Source: Gilvimarinus polysaccharolyticus
GTDB lineage: Bacteria > Pseudomonadota > Gammaproteobacteria > Pseudomonadales > Cellvibrionaceae
Direction of reading: 5' to 3'
DNA length: 64,000 nucleotides
Assembly (NCBI RefSeq): GCF_001187555.1
Contig: NZ_LFIJ01000002.1
Coordinates: forward strand, 745,920 to 809,919
Shown piece by piece: positions 8,101 through 17,963 of this stretch; positions within the stretch are counted from its first letter, which is position 1, and every line of letters starts with the position of its first letter. A program made the position numbers and the translations under genes. The notes beneath the pieces were generated by a model. It saw nothing but the letters and a program-made list of their open reading frames with translations. It ran no database searches and was not told where the DNA came from.

Positions 8101-10452
8101 TTATTTCTTCTTCATAGCTTGCTGTAGTAACGCTCCCATGCTGCCTAGCGAGGCTTTATTGTCTCCGTTTGGCGCGTTCCGTCCGCGTGCGTTGCCGCCG
8201 GTGCGGGGGTTATCGCTCTTATTGTTTCGGGCGCGGCGCGGCGTGTCTGCGCCAGTGGTTTTCTCGCCTGGAGTGTCGTCTAGGCGCATTGATAAACCAA
8301 TACGCTTGCGATCGACGTCAACCTCCATCACTTTAACTTTAGCAATATCGCCGGCTTTTACCACTTCGCGGGGATCTTTAACAAAAGTGTTAGACAGTGC
8401 CGATATGTGTACTAGGCCATCTTGATGCACGCCGATATCCACAAACGCCCCAAAGTTAGTAACGTTAGTGACGGTGCCCTCTAAAATCATACCGGGCTCA
8501 AGGTCTTTAAGGGTTTCGACGCCATCTTGGAACTTGGCGGTACGAAACTCGGGGCGTGGATCGCGGCCGGGTTTATCCAGCTCTTTTAAAATGTCGGTAA
8601 CGGTCGGTAAGCCGAATTGTTCGCTGGTGTAATCGGCCGCTTTGAGGCTGCCTAAAAAGGCTGAATCACCAATAAGGCCGGCAATGCGGCGCTCGTTTTT
8701 AGTGGCGATAGCTTCAACTACCGCGTAAGACTCGGGGTGTACCGCCGAGGCGTCCAGTGGGTTGTCGCCCCCAGCTACACGTAAAAAGCCAGCGGCTTGC
8801 TCAAAGGTTTTAGCGCCAAAGCGAGTGACCTTTTTAAGTTGCTCGCGTGAGCTAAAGGCTCCGTTTGTATTACGAAAATCTACGATATTGTTGGCAAGTG
8901 TTGCGTTAAGCCCAGAAACACGCGCTAAAAGTGCCGCCGATGCGGTGTTTACTTCAACCCCCACGGCGTTTACGCAGTCTTCCACGACCGCATCCAGTGA
9001 TCGCGCCAGCTGGGTTTGCGATACATCGTGTTGGTATTGGCCTACACCAATAGATTTAGGATCAATTTTCACCAGCTCGGCCAGTGGGTCTTGCAGGCGA
9101 CGGGCAATGGAGATCGCTCCGCGAATGGTTACGTCTAGGTCGGGAAACTCTTTTGCGGCAAATTCAGATGCCGAGTACACCGAGGCGCCGGCCTCATTGA
9201 CCATTACCGGTTTGGCGCTAAGCTCGGGGTATTTGCCGAGCATGTCTTTAACAAACTTTTCGGTTTCGCGGCTGGCGGTGCCGTTGCCAATGGCGATTAA
9301 GCCGACATTATACTTTTGGCACAGTGCCGAGAGGACTTTTTCGGATTCGGCGGTACGCATTTGTGGCATGGTGGGGAAGATAGCGCAGTGATCGAGCACC
9401 TTGCCGGTGGCGTCTACCACAGCGACTTTAACGCCTGTGCGCAAACCTGGATCGAGTCCTATAGTGGCCTTTTGGCCCGCCGGTGCAGCCAGCAGTAAAT
9501 CGTTAAGGTTAGAGGCAAACACCTTAATGGCGCCCTCTTCGGCGCGTTCGCGTAGCTCTCCTAGCAAGTCGGTCTCTAAGTGGGTTAATAGTTTGACGCG
9601 CCAAGCCCAGCGCACCACCTCAGACAGCCATTTATCGGCGGCGCGATCGTTGTCGCGAATGCGCCAGTGATCGGCTACCATTGCTTCGCAAGGGTGTGAG
9701 CTGGTGGGTTCAGACGGATCGCCCACGACTATGGCAATGGTCAGTACGCCTTCGTTGCGGCCGCGGAACATGGCCAGTGCACGGTGCGACGGAGTGGACC
9801 TAAGAGGTTCATCATGCTCAAAGTAGTCGCGGAATTTCTGCACTTCTTGTGAGGTGTTAGTGTCTTTGCCGCTGGCAACGCGAGCGCTGATGTTGGCCTC
9901 TTTTTGCAGAAAATCACGTAATTTAGCTAGCAAGTTGGCATCTTCGCTGAACTTTTCCATCAAGATAAACTTGGCGCCATCTAGGGCTGCCTTAGTGTCC
10001 TCAATTTTGAATTCAGGGTTGAGGAACTTAGTGGCTTCTGTTTCCGGGTCTAGGGTCGGGTCGGCTAGCAGTCCTTCGGCCAAGGGTTCAAGGCCGGCTT
10101 CGATGGCGATTTGGCCTTTGGTGCGGCGCTTGGGTTTGTAGGGCAGGTATAAATCTTCTAATCGGGTTTTGGTGTCGGCGCTGAGTATCTCGCTTTCGAG
10201 CGCGGGGGTTAGCTTTTCTTGTTCAGTAATACTTTTTAAAATCGCTGCGCGGCGGTCTTCTAGTTCGCGCAAATAACGCAATCGCTCTTCTAGGTTACGC
10301 ATCTGGGTATCATCCAGCCCGCCGGTAACTTCCTTACGGTAGCGGGAGATAAACGGCACAGTGGCCCCTTCGTCCAGCAGCGCCACTGCGGCATCCACCT
10401 GTTGCTCGCGTACATTTAGCTCGTCGGCGATACGTTGAAAAATACTGCTCAT
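8101..10452 (-). CDS. tex: Tex family S1 RNA-binding transcription accessory protein
   Basis: 783 residues, the usual Tex length. An N-terminal Tex helical domain ([19 protein letters not shown] near 35-55) is followed by a YqgF-like RNase H fold ([17 protein letters not shown] near 335), helix-hairpin-helix repeats (about 490-560) and an S1 RNA-binding domain ([20 protein letters not shown] near 655-725). The tail of about 60 residues is basic and Gly/Asn/Arg-rich. Tex is a cytoplasmic nucleic-acid-binding protein linked to transcription and RNA turnover. It stands alone and reads away from the 428-bp gap that must hold its promoter. Confidence 0.97.
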   Translation of the reverse strand: MSSIFQRIADELNVREQQVDAAVALLDEGATVPFISRYRKEVTGGLDDTQMRNLEERLRYLRELEDRRAAILKSITEQEKLTPALESEILSADTKTRLEDLYLPYKPKRRTKGQIAIEAGLEPLAEGLLADPTLDPETEATKFLNPEFKIEDTKAALDGAKFILMEKFSEDANLLAKLRDFLQKEANISARVASGKDTNTSQEVQKFRDYFEHDEPLRSTPSHRALAMFRGRNEGVLTIAIVVGDPSEPTSSHPCEAMVADHWRIRDNDRAADKWLSEVVRWAWRVKLLTHLETDLLGELRERAEEGAIKVFASNLNDLLLAAPAGQKATIGLDPGLRTGVKVAVVDATGKVLDHCAIFPTMPQMRTAESEKVLSALCQKYNVGLIAIGNGTASRETEKFVKDMLGKYPELSAKPVMVNEAGASVYSASEFAAKEFPDLDVTIRGAISIARRLQDPLAELVKIDPKSIGVGQYQHDVSQTQLARSLDAVVEDCVNAVGVEVNTASAALLARVSGLNATLANNIVDFRNTNGAFSSREQLKKVTRFGAKTFEQAAGFLRVAGGDNPLDASAVHPESYAVVEAIATKNERRIAGLIGDSAFLGSLKAADYTSEQFGLPTVTDILKELDKPGRDPRPEFRTAKFQDGVETLKDLEPGMILEGTVTNVTNFGAFVDIGVHQDGLVHISALSNTFVKDPREVVKAGDIAKVKVMEVDVDRKRIGLSMRLDDTPGEKTTGADTPRRARNNKSDNPRTGGNARGRNAPNGDNKASLGSMGALLQQAMKKK

Positions 10453-10880
10453 GGGCCTTGCCTGCTTAATTCAATGGGTCTGATGGAAGCCACGTATGCG
10501 GCGTTTTCAGCATTATGCGTAAAACTCCGCATGATAACAGTCTTGAATTGCGATTTGGTTTGTGCTTTTTGTCTTTTGATGTGCACGGATTGGCCAAGGT
10601 AGCGGATGTGAAGGAGGCTTATATACTGAGTCAGGACTCGCCGGAGGGCTAGAAAGCCAGCTCGCTTATCGTAAAAAATTGCCGTAAATGAGTAGGAAGG
10701 GTGCTCGAGCATTGGTGTGCGGGCTATAAGCTGGAGCGGTGTGGTAACGGCGCCGATTTGGATCAGATTGCTCTGGCGTTTATCGCGATCCGCTTTAGCA
10801 TTACAATAGACCCAACAGTCACTGCTGGGCGCCATAATGGCGCTCTGAACGCCTGGTGAATAAAACCTTAGAGGTGATCG
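10453..10880. other. Non-coding gap between tex and small membrane protein gene
   Basis: This 428-bp divergent gap should carry promoters for tex and for the plus-strand gene at 10881. A minus-strand frame of 128 codons crosses it and overlaps the tex start by 4 bp, but it has no recognisable motif or plausible composition and I do not call it. No tRNA or strong hairpin was found. Confidence 0.4.
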
Positions 10881-11069
10881 ATGAATGATGCAATTGTGGT
10901 AAGTGGTGGTTATGCGGTTGGTTGGGGCACATTGGCGTTAATTAATGCCGGTCTTGCGCAGGGTAAAAACCGCAGTGGTTTAGGTTGGTTTTTGTTATCT
11001 TTATTGCTTGGGCCCATTGCCACCTTAATTTTAGTGTTGCTTAATAAACCGAATCGTCCATTTGGCTAG
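10881..11069 (+). CDS. Small inner-membrane protein
   Basis: A 62-residue protein with two hydrophobic stretches, about 8-25 and 35-55, joined by a polar turn (QGKNRSGLGWFLLSLLLGP) typical of small two-helix membrane proteins. GAGGTG lies 6 bp before the ATG, a good ribosome-binding site. It is followed after 25 bp by a secreted NTF2-like protein. Function unknown. Confidence 0.6.
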   Translation: MNDAIVVSGGYAVGWGTLALINAGLAQGKNRSGLGWFLLSLLLGPIATLILVLLNKPNRPFG

Positions 11070-11094
11070 CAGGGCTTTTTATATGAGAGCAACT

Positions 11095-11496
11095 ATGAAT
11101 ATTTATAGCCGTTTTGGGGTGGCTATTCTGTTGTTGTGGCTAAGTGCTGTGGCGACGGCGGCACCGTTAGAATCTTTAATCATCAATCAGACAAACGCTT
11201 ACAATCAGCACGATATCGACACTTATGCAGAATATTTTCATCCTGATGTCGAAGTTTATAATTACCCCGATCATCCGATTACCGCCAGCCGTGGGGCGTT
11301 AATCGAGACCACGCTTAAAACCTTTAAAGAGCGCAAACCACAGACGGTGGTCGAAACGACTATGGTCTTAAAAGATAAGGTCGTTACCTTAGAGCAGATA
11401 AGCTTTAATGTTGCAGGGGTGCGCCAAACAGCCAAGATTATTAAAATTTATCAGTTCCAAAACGGTTTAATTCGCCGTATGACCTTTATGAACTAA
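11095..11496 (+). CDS. Exported SnoaL/NTF2-like protein
   Basis: 133 residues with a signal peptide ending near VATA. The mature part (LIINQTNAYNQHDIDTYAEY and FHPDVEVYNYPDHP) is a typical start of the SnoaL-like NTF2 fold, a cone-shaped barrel used by isomerases, hydrolases and binding proteins. The catalytic type cannot be judged. The ATG at 11095 was chosen because a GAGAG lies just upstream and the signal peptide starts there; an ATG at 11083 and TTG at 11062 are in frame. It sits 24 bp before the DUF3144 gene, so these may be one operon. Confidence 0.75.
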   Translation: MNIYSRFGVAILLLWLSAVATAAPLESLIINQTNAYNQHDIDTYAEYFHPDVEVYNYPDHPITASRGALIETTLKTFKERKPQTVVETTMVLKDKVVTLEQISFNVAGVRQTAKIIKIYQFQNGLIRRMTFMN

Positions 11497-11520
11497 CCAC
11501 ACAGCCCTAAGAGAACATAT

Positions 11521-11847
11521 ATGCCACAAGTCGATGACGAGCGCCAGTACTGGGATCTGGTAGACGATTTTATCTCGCGTGCCAATGAGCACTGTGACAA
11601 TACCGATCCGAGTATGGTGAGTGCGGCGATATTACAGGCGGCCTCGCGGTTTAATGCTTTTATTGTTGCCAGCTCATCGGTCGACCGCAAAGAGTATACC
11701 GAAGAGCTAGAGGCCTCTTTACGTTATTTGACTAACCAATACCGCGACCAACTGAGCGATAATTTAGAAGATTACCGTGAGAACTTTAAAGTTTACACCC
11801 GTACCGAGAACGATGACTCGACCGACGATCAGGCAATAGACTCTTGA
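11521..11847 (+). CDS. DUF3144 protein
   Basis: A 108-residue acidic, mostly helical cytoplasmic protein. The core WDLVDDFISRANEHCD and ASRFNAFIVASS is the DUF3144 signature known from many gammaproteobacteria; the function is unknown. The C-terminal 15 residues are Asp/Thr-rich and probably disordered. The stop codon overlaps the TTG start of the LpxR-like gene by 4 bp, indicating translational coupling. Confidence 0.85.
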   Translation: MPQVDDERQYWDLVDDFISRANEHCDNTDPSMVSAAILQAASRFNAFIVASSSVDRKEYTEELEASLRYLTNQYRDQLSDNLEDYRENFKVYTRTENDDSTDDQAIDS

Positions 11848-12839
11848 AAAAATCCAATTTTGTGGCGAGGCTTTGCCCCTGTCATTTGGCGTTTGCGCTG
11901 TTCGCTGCCGGATTAGCACAAACGAGCCAAGCGCAGACAACGGATTGGATATCGTTGGTATGGCAAAATGATTTGTTTAGTGGTCGTGATGGTGGTGGCT
12001 ATACCAACGGTTTGTTTATTTCTTTGTATCAAGTGGCCGAGGCCGAAGCTGAACCGCTTGTCGAGCCCACGCTTATCAAGCCGCTTAGTTGGTTGTTAAA
12101 CGATGGCTATGATTTGGCGTTTAACGAGCACTCGGTCGGCCAAGTCATGATAACGCCGGCGGATATTAGCAAGTCGACTCCAGCCCCTCACGAGGTGCCC
12201 TACGCGGGTTTGTTAACCTATCGCGCCAGTCGCGTGCTGGTAAATGACAATATTGCCGATATGGTACGTACTACTGTAGGTGTTATTGGTCCGGCATCGA
12301 TGGCCGAACAGTCACAAAAGTTTATTCATAAAGTTGTGGGCTCTACCGAGCCTAAAGGCTGGGACTACCAGCTGGAAAACGAGCCAGTCATCGCCGTGCG
12401 TCGCGCGCGCGTATGGCGTTATGAGTTAAGTCCGATGATCGACACGGTACTGTTGGCGCAGGGCCGCGCAGGCAATCTAGAGTCGGCCGTTGGCGCTGGT
12501 GCTTTGGTGCGTTTTGGGCGCGGCTTGCAGCGCAGCTTTGCGACTACCTTGTTGCAACAAGGACGTACCAGCACACCCACCGCTGTCGAAGATGGCTGGT
12601 ATCTATACGGCGGTTTTGAAGCCGATTATGTATTTAATAACATCTTTGTTAACGGCAATACTTACCGCGATAGCCCCTCCTCCGATTTGCGTCATAATCA
12701 ACTCAGTTTTACCGCTGGCATGAGCTACGCTTGGGATGCTTTTAGTGTGACGTTTGGCTACAAGTCGGGTACTAAACTGGATATTCACGATTCATCTCGC
12801 GACAGTTTTGGCACACTTAGCTTTGCCTGGAAACTGTAA
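11844..12839 (+). CDS. LpxR-like outer-membrane protein (DUF2219)
   Basis: 331 residues with a signal peptide ending near SQAQ. Directly after it is WISLVWQNDLFSGRDGGGYT, matching the N-terminal strand of LpxR lipid A 3'-O-deacylases, where Asn and Asp of the QND motif sit at the active site. The rest alternates like a 12-stranded beta-barrel and ends in an aromatic-rich strand (GTLSFAWKL), as expected for BAM substrates. LpxR removes the 3'-acyloxyacyl chain from lipid A in the outer leaflet; activity here is inferred from family. The TTG start overlaps the previous stop (TTGA). A glycosyltransferase begins right after the stop, which supports an envelope-glycolipid role. Confidence 0.8.
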   Translation: MKKSNFVARLCPCHLAFALFAAGLAQTSQAQTTDWISLVWQNDLFSGRDGGGYTNGLFISLYQVAEAEAEPLVEPTLIKPLSWLLNDGYDLAFNEHSVGQVMITPADISKSTPAPHEVPYAGLLTYRASRVLVNDNIADMVRTTVGVIGPASMAEQSQKFIHKVVGSTEPKGWDYQLENEPVIAVRRARVWRYELSPMIDTVLLAQGRAGNLESAVGAGALVRFGRGLQRSFATTLLQQGRTSTPTAVEDGWYLYGGFEADYVFNNIFVNGNTYRDSPSSDLRHNQLSFTAGMSYAWDAFSVTFGYKSGTKLDIHDSSRDSFGTLSFAWKL

Positions 12840-14123
12840 ATGCAAACGGCGCTCTTTGTTGGCTATGTGTGGCCCGAGCCTAACTCGTCAGCCGCCGGGC
12901 GACGAATTTTAGATTTAATTGACGCGTTACAGGCCGGCGGTATTGCTGTGCACTTTGCCTCAGCCGCCTCTCCCACTGAGCATCAGTGTGATTTAGCCGC
13001 TCTTAATGTCACCACTCATACTATAGCTTTAAATTGCGCCAGCTTTGATCGTTGGGTGGCCGCATTGGCCCCTGAGGTGGTGGTGTTTGATCGGTTCGTG
13101 ACCGAGGAGCAATTTGGTTGGCGGGTTGCCACTGCTGCGCCTAAAGCATTGCGGGTGTTAGACACCGAAGACTTACACAGCTTGCGCGCGGCCCGCGAGT
13201 TAGCCTTAAAGCGCGCGCTTGGTGCTCAGCCGGGTGCCGATGTCGGAGCGATAACGGCCACTGCCGTCGAGCTGTATGGCTTGATGCGTGAAGACGACAT
13301 GTTGCTGCGTGAGTTGGCGGCGATTTTTCGCTGTGATTTAACGTTAATGATCTCAACTTTTGAAATCGAGTTGCTACAGCGCTTTTGCCAGGTGCCCGCT
13401 TCGTTGTTGTATCACTTGCCTTTTACCGTAGATCAGCCCAACAACGGCGAGCGGCCAGATTTTGCTCAGCGCGAACATTTTGTCAGCATTGGTAACTTTC
13501 GTCATCGCCCCAATTGGGATGCGGTATTATGGCTAAAGCAACATGTTTGGCCCGCTATTCGCCGGCAGCTGCCGCGTGCCGAGCTGCACATTTACGGCGC
13601 TTATCCGCCGCCTAAAGCAACCGCGCTGCACAATAAGCAGCAAGGTTTTTTAGTGAAGGGCTGGGCCGATGACGCTCTGACGACAGTGGCCCAGCACAAG
13701 GTGCTGCTGGCACCGCTACGGGTGGGTGCCGGAATAAAAGGTAAATTGTTGGATGCAATGCTAACCGGTACGCCCAATGTAACCACCAGTATCGGTGCTG
13801 AGAGTATGCAGGGCGAGTGCGATTGGCCTGGAGCCATTGTCGACAGCTCTGCCGCCATTGCCGCCGAGGCCGTGCGGCTGTATCAAGATCAATCTTATTG
13901 GCAGCAAGCGGCCGATGCCTGTGGCCCACTGTTGGTTAAAAACTATCACCGTGCCAGCCTTGGGCCGGCGTTTTTGGCCGCCCTGCACGCGCGCTATCAA
14001 AACCTAACAACTTCGCGCCGCGACAATATTTTAGGCGCCCTGTTTAACTACCATGGACAGCGCAGTACTGAGTTTATGTCGCGTTGGATTGAGGTGAAAA
14101 GTCGTTTAGCCCAAGAGCCTTAA
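12840..14123 (+). CDS. GT4/GT1-type glycosyltransferase
   Basis: 427 residues, GT-B fold. The N-terminal Rossmann half starts with YVWPEPNSSAAGRRILDLI; the C-terminal half has NFRHRPNWDAVLWLKQHVWP and LAPLRVGAGIKGKLLDAML, the nucleotide-sugar-binding block typical of family 4 enzymes. It starts on the base after the LpxR-like stop codon, so expression is coupled. It probably decorates a surface glycan or lipid A, but donor and acceptor are unknown. No membrane segment is evident. It converges with the MgtC gene with a 4-bp overlap. Confidence 0.85.
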   Translation: MQTALFVGYVWPEPNSSAAGRRILDLIDALQAGGIAVHFASAASPTEHQCDLAALNVTTHTIALNCASFDRWVAALAPEVVVFDRFVTEEQFGWRVATAAPKALRVLDTEDLHSLRAARELALKRALGAQPGADVGAITATAVELYGLMREDDMLLRELAAIFRCDLTLMISTFEIELLQRFCQVPASLLYHLPFTVDQPNNGERPDFAQREHFVSIGNFRHRPNWDAVLWLKQHVWPAIRRQLPRAELHIYGAYPPPKATALHNKQQGFLVKGWADDALTTVAQHKVLLAPLRVGAGIKGKLLDAMLTGTPNVTTSIGAESMQGECDWPGAIVDSSAAIAAEAVRLYQDQSYWQQAADACGPLLVKNYHRASLGPAFLAALHARYQNLTTSRRDNILGALFNYHGQRSTEFMSRWIEVKSRLAQEP

Positions 14124-14554
14124 TCGCGGGGTTGTTGTTTTTTAAACGGACTGGCAAATTGCAAAATAATAAAGTTAGTCAGCGATAGTACCAATGCGAT
14201 CTCGTAACGGTTATAAGCTACCGATACGCCAATAGCGCCGGTGTTCCAGATACTCGCGGCTGTCGCCGTGCCTACGGTGTGGTCGTCATTTTTTAAAATA
14301 GCGCCGCCGCCAATAAAACCGATACCGGTAATAATACCGTACATCACTCGCGCTTCGGCATCGGAGCCCGAATACACTTGAATGCCCACCAGCATATAGG
14401 CACAGGCGGCTAATGCCACTAGCGGAAAGGTGCGCAGTCCGGCGCCACGTGCACTTTGTTCGCGGTTAAACGCCATGGGCAGTGCCAGTATCAGTGCGAT
14501 ACCAAGACGCAATAAATGCTCGATAATTTCCTGTAGGCTTAAATCAAAAGTCAT
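14120..14554 (-). CDS. MgtC/SapB family membrane protein
   Basis: 144 residues with about four transmembrane helices and the family block ITGIGFIGGGAILKNDDHTV followed by GTATAASIWNTGAIGVS. This matches the N-terminal membrane domain of MgtC, which modulates the F-type ATP synthase and helps cells tolerate low magnesium; the soluble C-terminal domain of true MgtC is missing, as in most environmental SapB-type relatives. It lies 26 bp after the SIMPL gene on the same strand. Confidence 0.9.
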   Translation of the reverse strand: MTFDLSLQEIIEHLLRLGIALILALPMAFNREQSARGAGLRTFPLVALAACAYMLVGIQVYSGSDAEARVMYGIITGIGFIGGGAILKNDDHTVGTATAASIWNTGAIGVSVAYNRYEIALVLSLTNFIILQFASPFKKQQPRD

Positions 14555-14580
14555 AGTGTGTCTTAGTGTGGGAGGCTGAC

Positions 14581-15309
14581 TTAATCGGCCAGATAATATT
14601 CCACGGTAGAAACCACCCGTATTTTTTTGATATGCGGGTTATTGGCGTCGCGTGCATTGATAGAAAACTGCCCCTGTGAGGCGCGCTTAATTTTTCCGAG
14701 ACGGCTGTCGGAGTCGGCGGCGAATTTGCCTGCCACTTCGCGGGCGTTTTTAGTGGCCTGCTCAATCATGCTGGGCTTAATATCATTCAGCCCAGTAAAT
14801 AAATACTGCGTTTGATTGTCGTAATTACCGGCGGTAAGCACGATACCTTGCTTGCCTAGCTCGCCGACGTTACTCATGGTGTTGCGCACTGTATCGATGG
14901 CGGTACTGTAAACAGTCACTGTTTGCGTCGCCGAATAACGAAACGTAGGGGCTGGGCCACCGTAAGATTGGGCGGTTTTGTCGGTGACAGAGGGGGTGTT
15001 GAGGCTGATGTCGTCCGCGGCAATATCGTGTGCCAGTAAAAACTGTGTAATGGTGTTACTGTTGTCGTCAATGTCGCGATACAGAGCGGCTAAATCGTTG
15101 CTCGCCAAGGCATAGCTGATAGGCCAAATAATGATATTGGCGGGCAGCTCACGTTCGGCCAAGCCCTTTACGGTGACGGTTCGTTCGTAATCTTTTACCG
15201 CAATAGCCGTTTTGTTTAGCTGGTAGCTTAATAAACCGGTTCCGGCCAATAGGCAAATACCTAATATAATGGCAGCGGGTGTGTTCGAGCGAGCGGGGTG
15301 ATCGGTCAC
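14581..15309 (-). CDS. SIMPL domain protein (DUF541)
   Basis: 242 residues. One N-terminal membrane helix (about 12-29, probably an uncleaved anchor) is followed by a periplasmic SIMPL domain starting VTVKGLAERELPANIIIWPI. SIMPL proteins form oligomeric periplasmic or surface assemblies; in E. coli YggE is linked to oxidative stress, but the molecular role is unknown. Co-oriented with and likely co-transcribed with the MgtC gene downstream. Confidence 0.88.
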   Translation of the reverse strand: MTDHPARSNTPAAIILGICLLAGTGLLSYQLNKTAIAVKDYERTVTVKGLAERELPANIIIWPISYALASNDLAALYRDIDDNSNTITQFLLAHDIAADDISLNTPSVTDKTAQSYGGPAPTFRYSATQTVTVYSTAIDTVRNTMSNVGELGKQGIVLTAGNYDNQTQYLFTGLNDIKPSMIEQATKNAREVAGKFAADSDSRLGKIKRASQGQFSINARDANNPHIKKIRVVSTVEYYLAD

Positions 15310-15450
15310 GGTTTAACCTCGTTACATAAGGGCATGGTTTAGTATGCCAAATTGCATTTTAGTTTGCTTTGTCCTCGTACTAATACCTTTTATAGTACGT
15401 TACGGTATAGTTTACCTTCAAGTGATGAGATGTTATTAAAAGGAGTCGTA

Positions 15451-16425
15451 GTGAACGGACCATCCGGCGATCAATGGCAAGTCGATACCGAGCTCAAAAA
15501 TTTTGAGCAAACTCGGTTACCGGTGAGCTATAAACGACGCACCTTACAGGCCACCTTAGTGAGGGCGACAGGTAACCCCAAAACGGCCAAGCGCGCGGTA
15601 TTGTATATTCATGGTTTGACGGATTATTTTTTTCAGGTGCACATGGCCGATGCCTATCGCGCCCAAGGCTACGCTTTTTACGCGTTAGATTTACACGGTT
15701 ATGGACGCTCGCTGCGAGCGGACGAGCGGCCTAACTACTGTGAAAATATTGCCGAGTATTACCCTGAAATAGATGCCGCAATTGAGCACATAAAAAGCAC
15801 AGGTGTCGAGCAGTTAGTGATTAATACACACTCGACAGGCAGCTTAATTGCAGCTATGTACGCTCACGAGGGGCGTTATCGTGACACGATAAATGCCTTG
15901 TATTTAAACAGTCCATTTTTTGAATTCCCACTGCGTGGCTGGCAGCCATTATTGCTGCGCGTGATTGTCGCGCTGGGCCGCTGGTTCCCTTATATCAAAT
16001 ATAATAATGCCATGCCTTCGTTGTACGCTAAAAGTATCCATCGCGATTTTTATGGTGAGTGGAGCTATAACAAAAAACTAAAGCCGAGCAATGGGTTTGC
16101 TATTACTGCGGGTTGGGCGCGGGCCATTTATATCGCGCAGAGACGGTTACAAAAAGGCTTAGATATTCGCTGCCCAGTGTTAGTGATGCATTCGGCGAAG
16201 TCAGTTCGCGTATGGCAGTGGAGTGATGAGTTGTTGCACGCTGATTCGGTATTAAATGTTGATGATATGCGCCGTTTTGGACCAGGGTTGGGCGAGCAGG
16301 TCGAGCTGGCCTGTATCGACGGCGCTATGCATGATTTGGCCCTGTCTTCTGCTGCTGTACGAGCTGAAGTGTTTAGGGTTACTTTTTTGTGGTTGGAGCA
16401 AGTACTAGGCAAAAAGCAGAGTTAA
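15451..16425 (+). CDS. Alpha/beta hydrolase, lysophospholipase-like
   Basis: About 324 residues. The oxyanion region YIHGLTDYFFQVHMAD and the nucleophile elbow INTHSTGSLIA are in the right places for a monoacylglycerol-lipase/lysophospholipase-type hydrolase; the usual first Gly of GxSxG is Thr here (THSTG). The catalytic His is probably in DGAMHDLAL near the end. No signal peptide, so cytoplasmic. I chose the GTG at 15451 because AAAAGGAG sits 5 bp before it; upstream starts at 15430 (ATG) and 15352 (TTG) lack one. A pair divergent from the SIMPL gene. Confidence 0.75.
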   Translation: MNGPSGDQWQVDTELKNFEQTRLPVSYKRRTLQATLVRATGNPKTAKRAVLYIHGLTDYFFQVHMADAYRAQGYAFYALDLHGYGRSLRADERPNYCENIAEYYPEIDAAIEHIKSTGVEQLVINTHSTGSLIAAMYAHEGRYRDTINALYLNSPFFEFPLRGWQPLLLRVIVALGRWFPYIKYNNAMPSLYAKSIHRDFYGEWSYNKKLKPSNGFAITAGWARAIYIAQRRLQKGLDIRCPVLVMHSAKSVRVWQWSDELLHADSVLNVDDMRRFGPGLGEQVELACIDGAMHDLALSSAAVRAEVFRVTFLWLEQVLGKKQS

Positions 16426-16506
16426 ACATTAAAATCTGATTTGTTTTTCTGTATCAATACATAATCATTTGGCCTAAACGGCCCATTAACCAATAGTGCT
16501 ATTACT

Positions 16507-17319
16507 ATGCCCGAGTTGCCCGAAGTCGAAACCACTCTGCGCGGAGTGGCGCCACATATTATTGGGCGCACAGTTGCTGGCGTTATCGTGCGTCAGCCGC
16601 GCTTGCGCTGGCCGGTGCCGGTCGAGCTTAATGAGTTGCTATTAGGGCAAACTTTGTTGGGTGCTACGCGACGTGGTAAGTACTTGTTACTTACGTTTGC
16701 ACAAGGAACTCTATTAATACATTTGGGGATGTCCGGTAATTTGCGGATTGTCCCCGTGGGTACGCCGGCAGCATTACACGATCATGTCGATATTATATTT
16801 GGAACACAGGTGTTGCGCTATCATGATCCGCGTCGTTTTGGCTCTATTTTGTGGCAAGAGGGCGATGCGCAGCAACACGCACTATTAGCTCACCTTGGCC
16901 CCGAACCATTAAGTGATGTATTTGATGGTGAATATTTATTTACGCGCTGCCGTAAGCGTACTCAAAATATAAAACAGTTTCTAATGGACAGTAAAGTCGT
17001 GGTCGGGGTCGGTAATATTTACGCTAACGAGGCGCTGTATTTGGCCGCTATTAAGCCTATTCGTAAGGCCGGCACACTCAGTCGAAAAGAAAGCAGTGAA
17101 TTAGTTGCGCAGGTAAAAAGAGTGCTGGTACATGCTATTGAGCAGGGCGGCACGACGCTGCGGGATTTTGTCGGGGGCGACGGCAAGCCTGGTTATTTTA
17201 AGCAACAGTTACTTGCTTATGGTCGTGGCGGAGAGCCTTGTGTTCAGTGCCAGAAACCGTTAAAAGAAACTCGTTTAGGTCAGCGTACAACCGTTTACTG
17301 TACCGTTTGTCAGCGTTGA
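16507..17319 (+). CDS. mutM: Formamidopyrimidine-DNA glycosylase
   Basis: 270 residues, the E. coli Fpg length. It begins MPELPEVETTLRG, where Pro2 is the Schiff-base nucleophile after Met removal and Glu3 is catalytic. The helix-two-turn-helix region includes VVVGVGNIYANEAL, and the C-terminal zinc finger is CVQC-16-CTVC. The enzyme excises 8-oxoguanine and formamidopyrimidines and nicks the abasic site. Expressed alone; 81 bp after the hydrolase. Confidence 0.98.
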   Translation: MPELPEVETTLRGVAPHIIGRTVAGVIVRQPRLRWPVPVELNELLLGQTLLGATRRGKYLLLTFAQGTLLIHLGMSGNLRIVPVGTPAALHDHVDIIFGTQVLRYHDPRRFGSILWQEGDAQQHALLAHLGPEPLSDVFDGEYLFTRCRKRTQNIKQFLMDSKVVVGVGNIYANEALYLAAIKPIRKAGTLSRKESSELVAQVKRVLVHAIEQGGTTLRDFVGGDGKPGYFKQQLLAYGRGGEPCVQCQKPLKETRLGQRTTVYCTVCQR

Positions 17320-17496
17320 GTTGAGATTGTGTTGCGCTATTACGTAACTGTTTTAAAAGTATGCTATAAATACGCGGCATTTTTTTACCGCCACATTGGT
17401 GGCAATTTATACTCATAAAAGGCTCTAAATGATGTCTCAGCGCAGTTTTTAGCGTTGTTAACCGATTGAGAGCCTAAATATTAGGGATAAAAAACA

Positions 17497-17952
17497 ATGA
17501 AAAAATTACTCGCCGTGTCATTGATGACTCTTTGTCTGTCCACTCAAGCGGCTGAGCCCGTGTATGAGCTAATGGACTTGGTGGGCAGCAAGGATCAAAT
17601 GGAGCAGATGTCAGATCAGATGGTTACTATGATCACCTCGGCTAACCCCGCACTGATGCCACATCAAGATAAAATTTCCGCCTGGACCAATAAGTATTTT
17701 ACTTGGGAGGCAATGAAAGAAGATATGGCAGGCATCTATCGTAAATATTTTACCGATGATGAGATCAAAAAATTGATTGAGTTTTATAAAACACCGGTAG
17801 GAGAAAAAGCGATTAATGTGATGCCGCAATTGTTTCAAGAGGGAAGCCAAATTGGCATGAAGATCGCCCAAGAGCATCAAGCCGAGCTACAAGAAACGTT
17901 AGAGCAGGCTCAAAAGGCGTTAGAGGCCGAGACTAATACAGCGGCAGAATAA
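17497..17952 (+). CDS. DUF2059 exported protein
   Basis: 151 residues with a signal peptide (ends TQAA). The DUF2059 core is at about 60-115: MAGIYRKYFTDDEIKKLIEF then YKTPVGEKAINVMPQLFQE. The family is helical and exported, with unknown function. A Glu/Gln/Ala-rich helical tail follows. It is followed by a clear terminator hairpin, so it is monocistronic. Confidence 0.88.
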   Translation: MKKLLAVSLMTLCLSTQAAEPVYELMDLVGSKDQMEQMSDQMVTMITSANPALMPHQDKISAWTNKYFTWEAMKEDMAGIYRKYFTDDEIKKLIEFYKTPVGEKAINVMPQLFQEGSQIGMKIAQEHQAELQETLEQAQKALEAETNTAAE

Positions 17953-17963
17953 TATCCTTAAAT

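Noticed and set aside
8762-9391. 209-codon plus-strand frame
   Set aside because: Antisense to tex; the translation is Ser/Arg/Pro-rich shadow sequence.
10449-10835. 128-codon minus-strand frame upstream of tex, overlapping its start by 4 bp
   Set aside because: No recognisable motif, odd composition, no convincing ribosome-binding site, and the region must hold the tex promoter.
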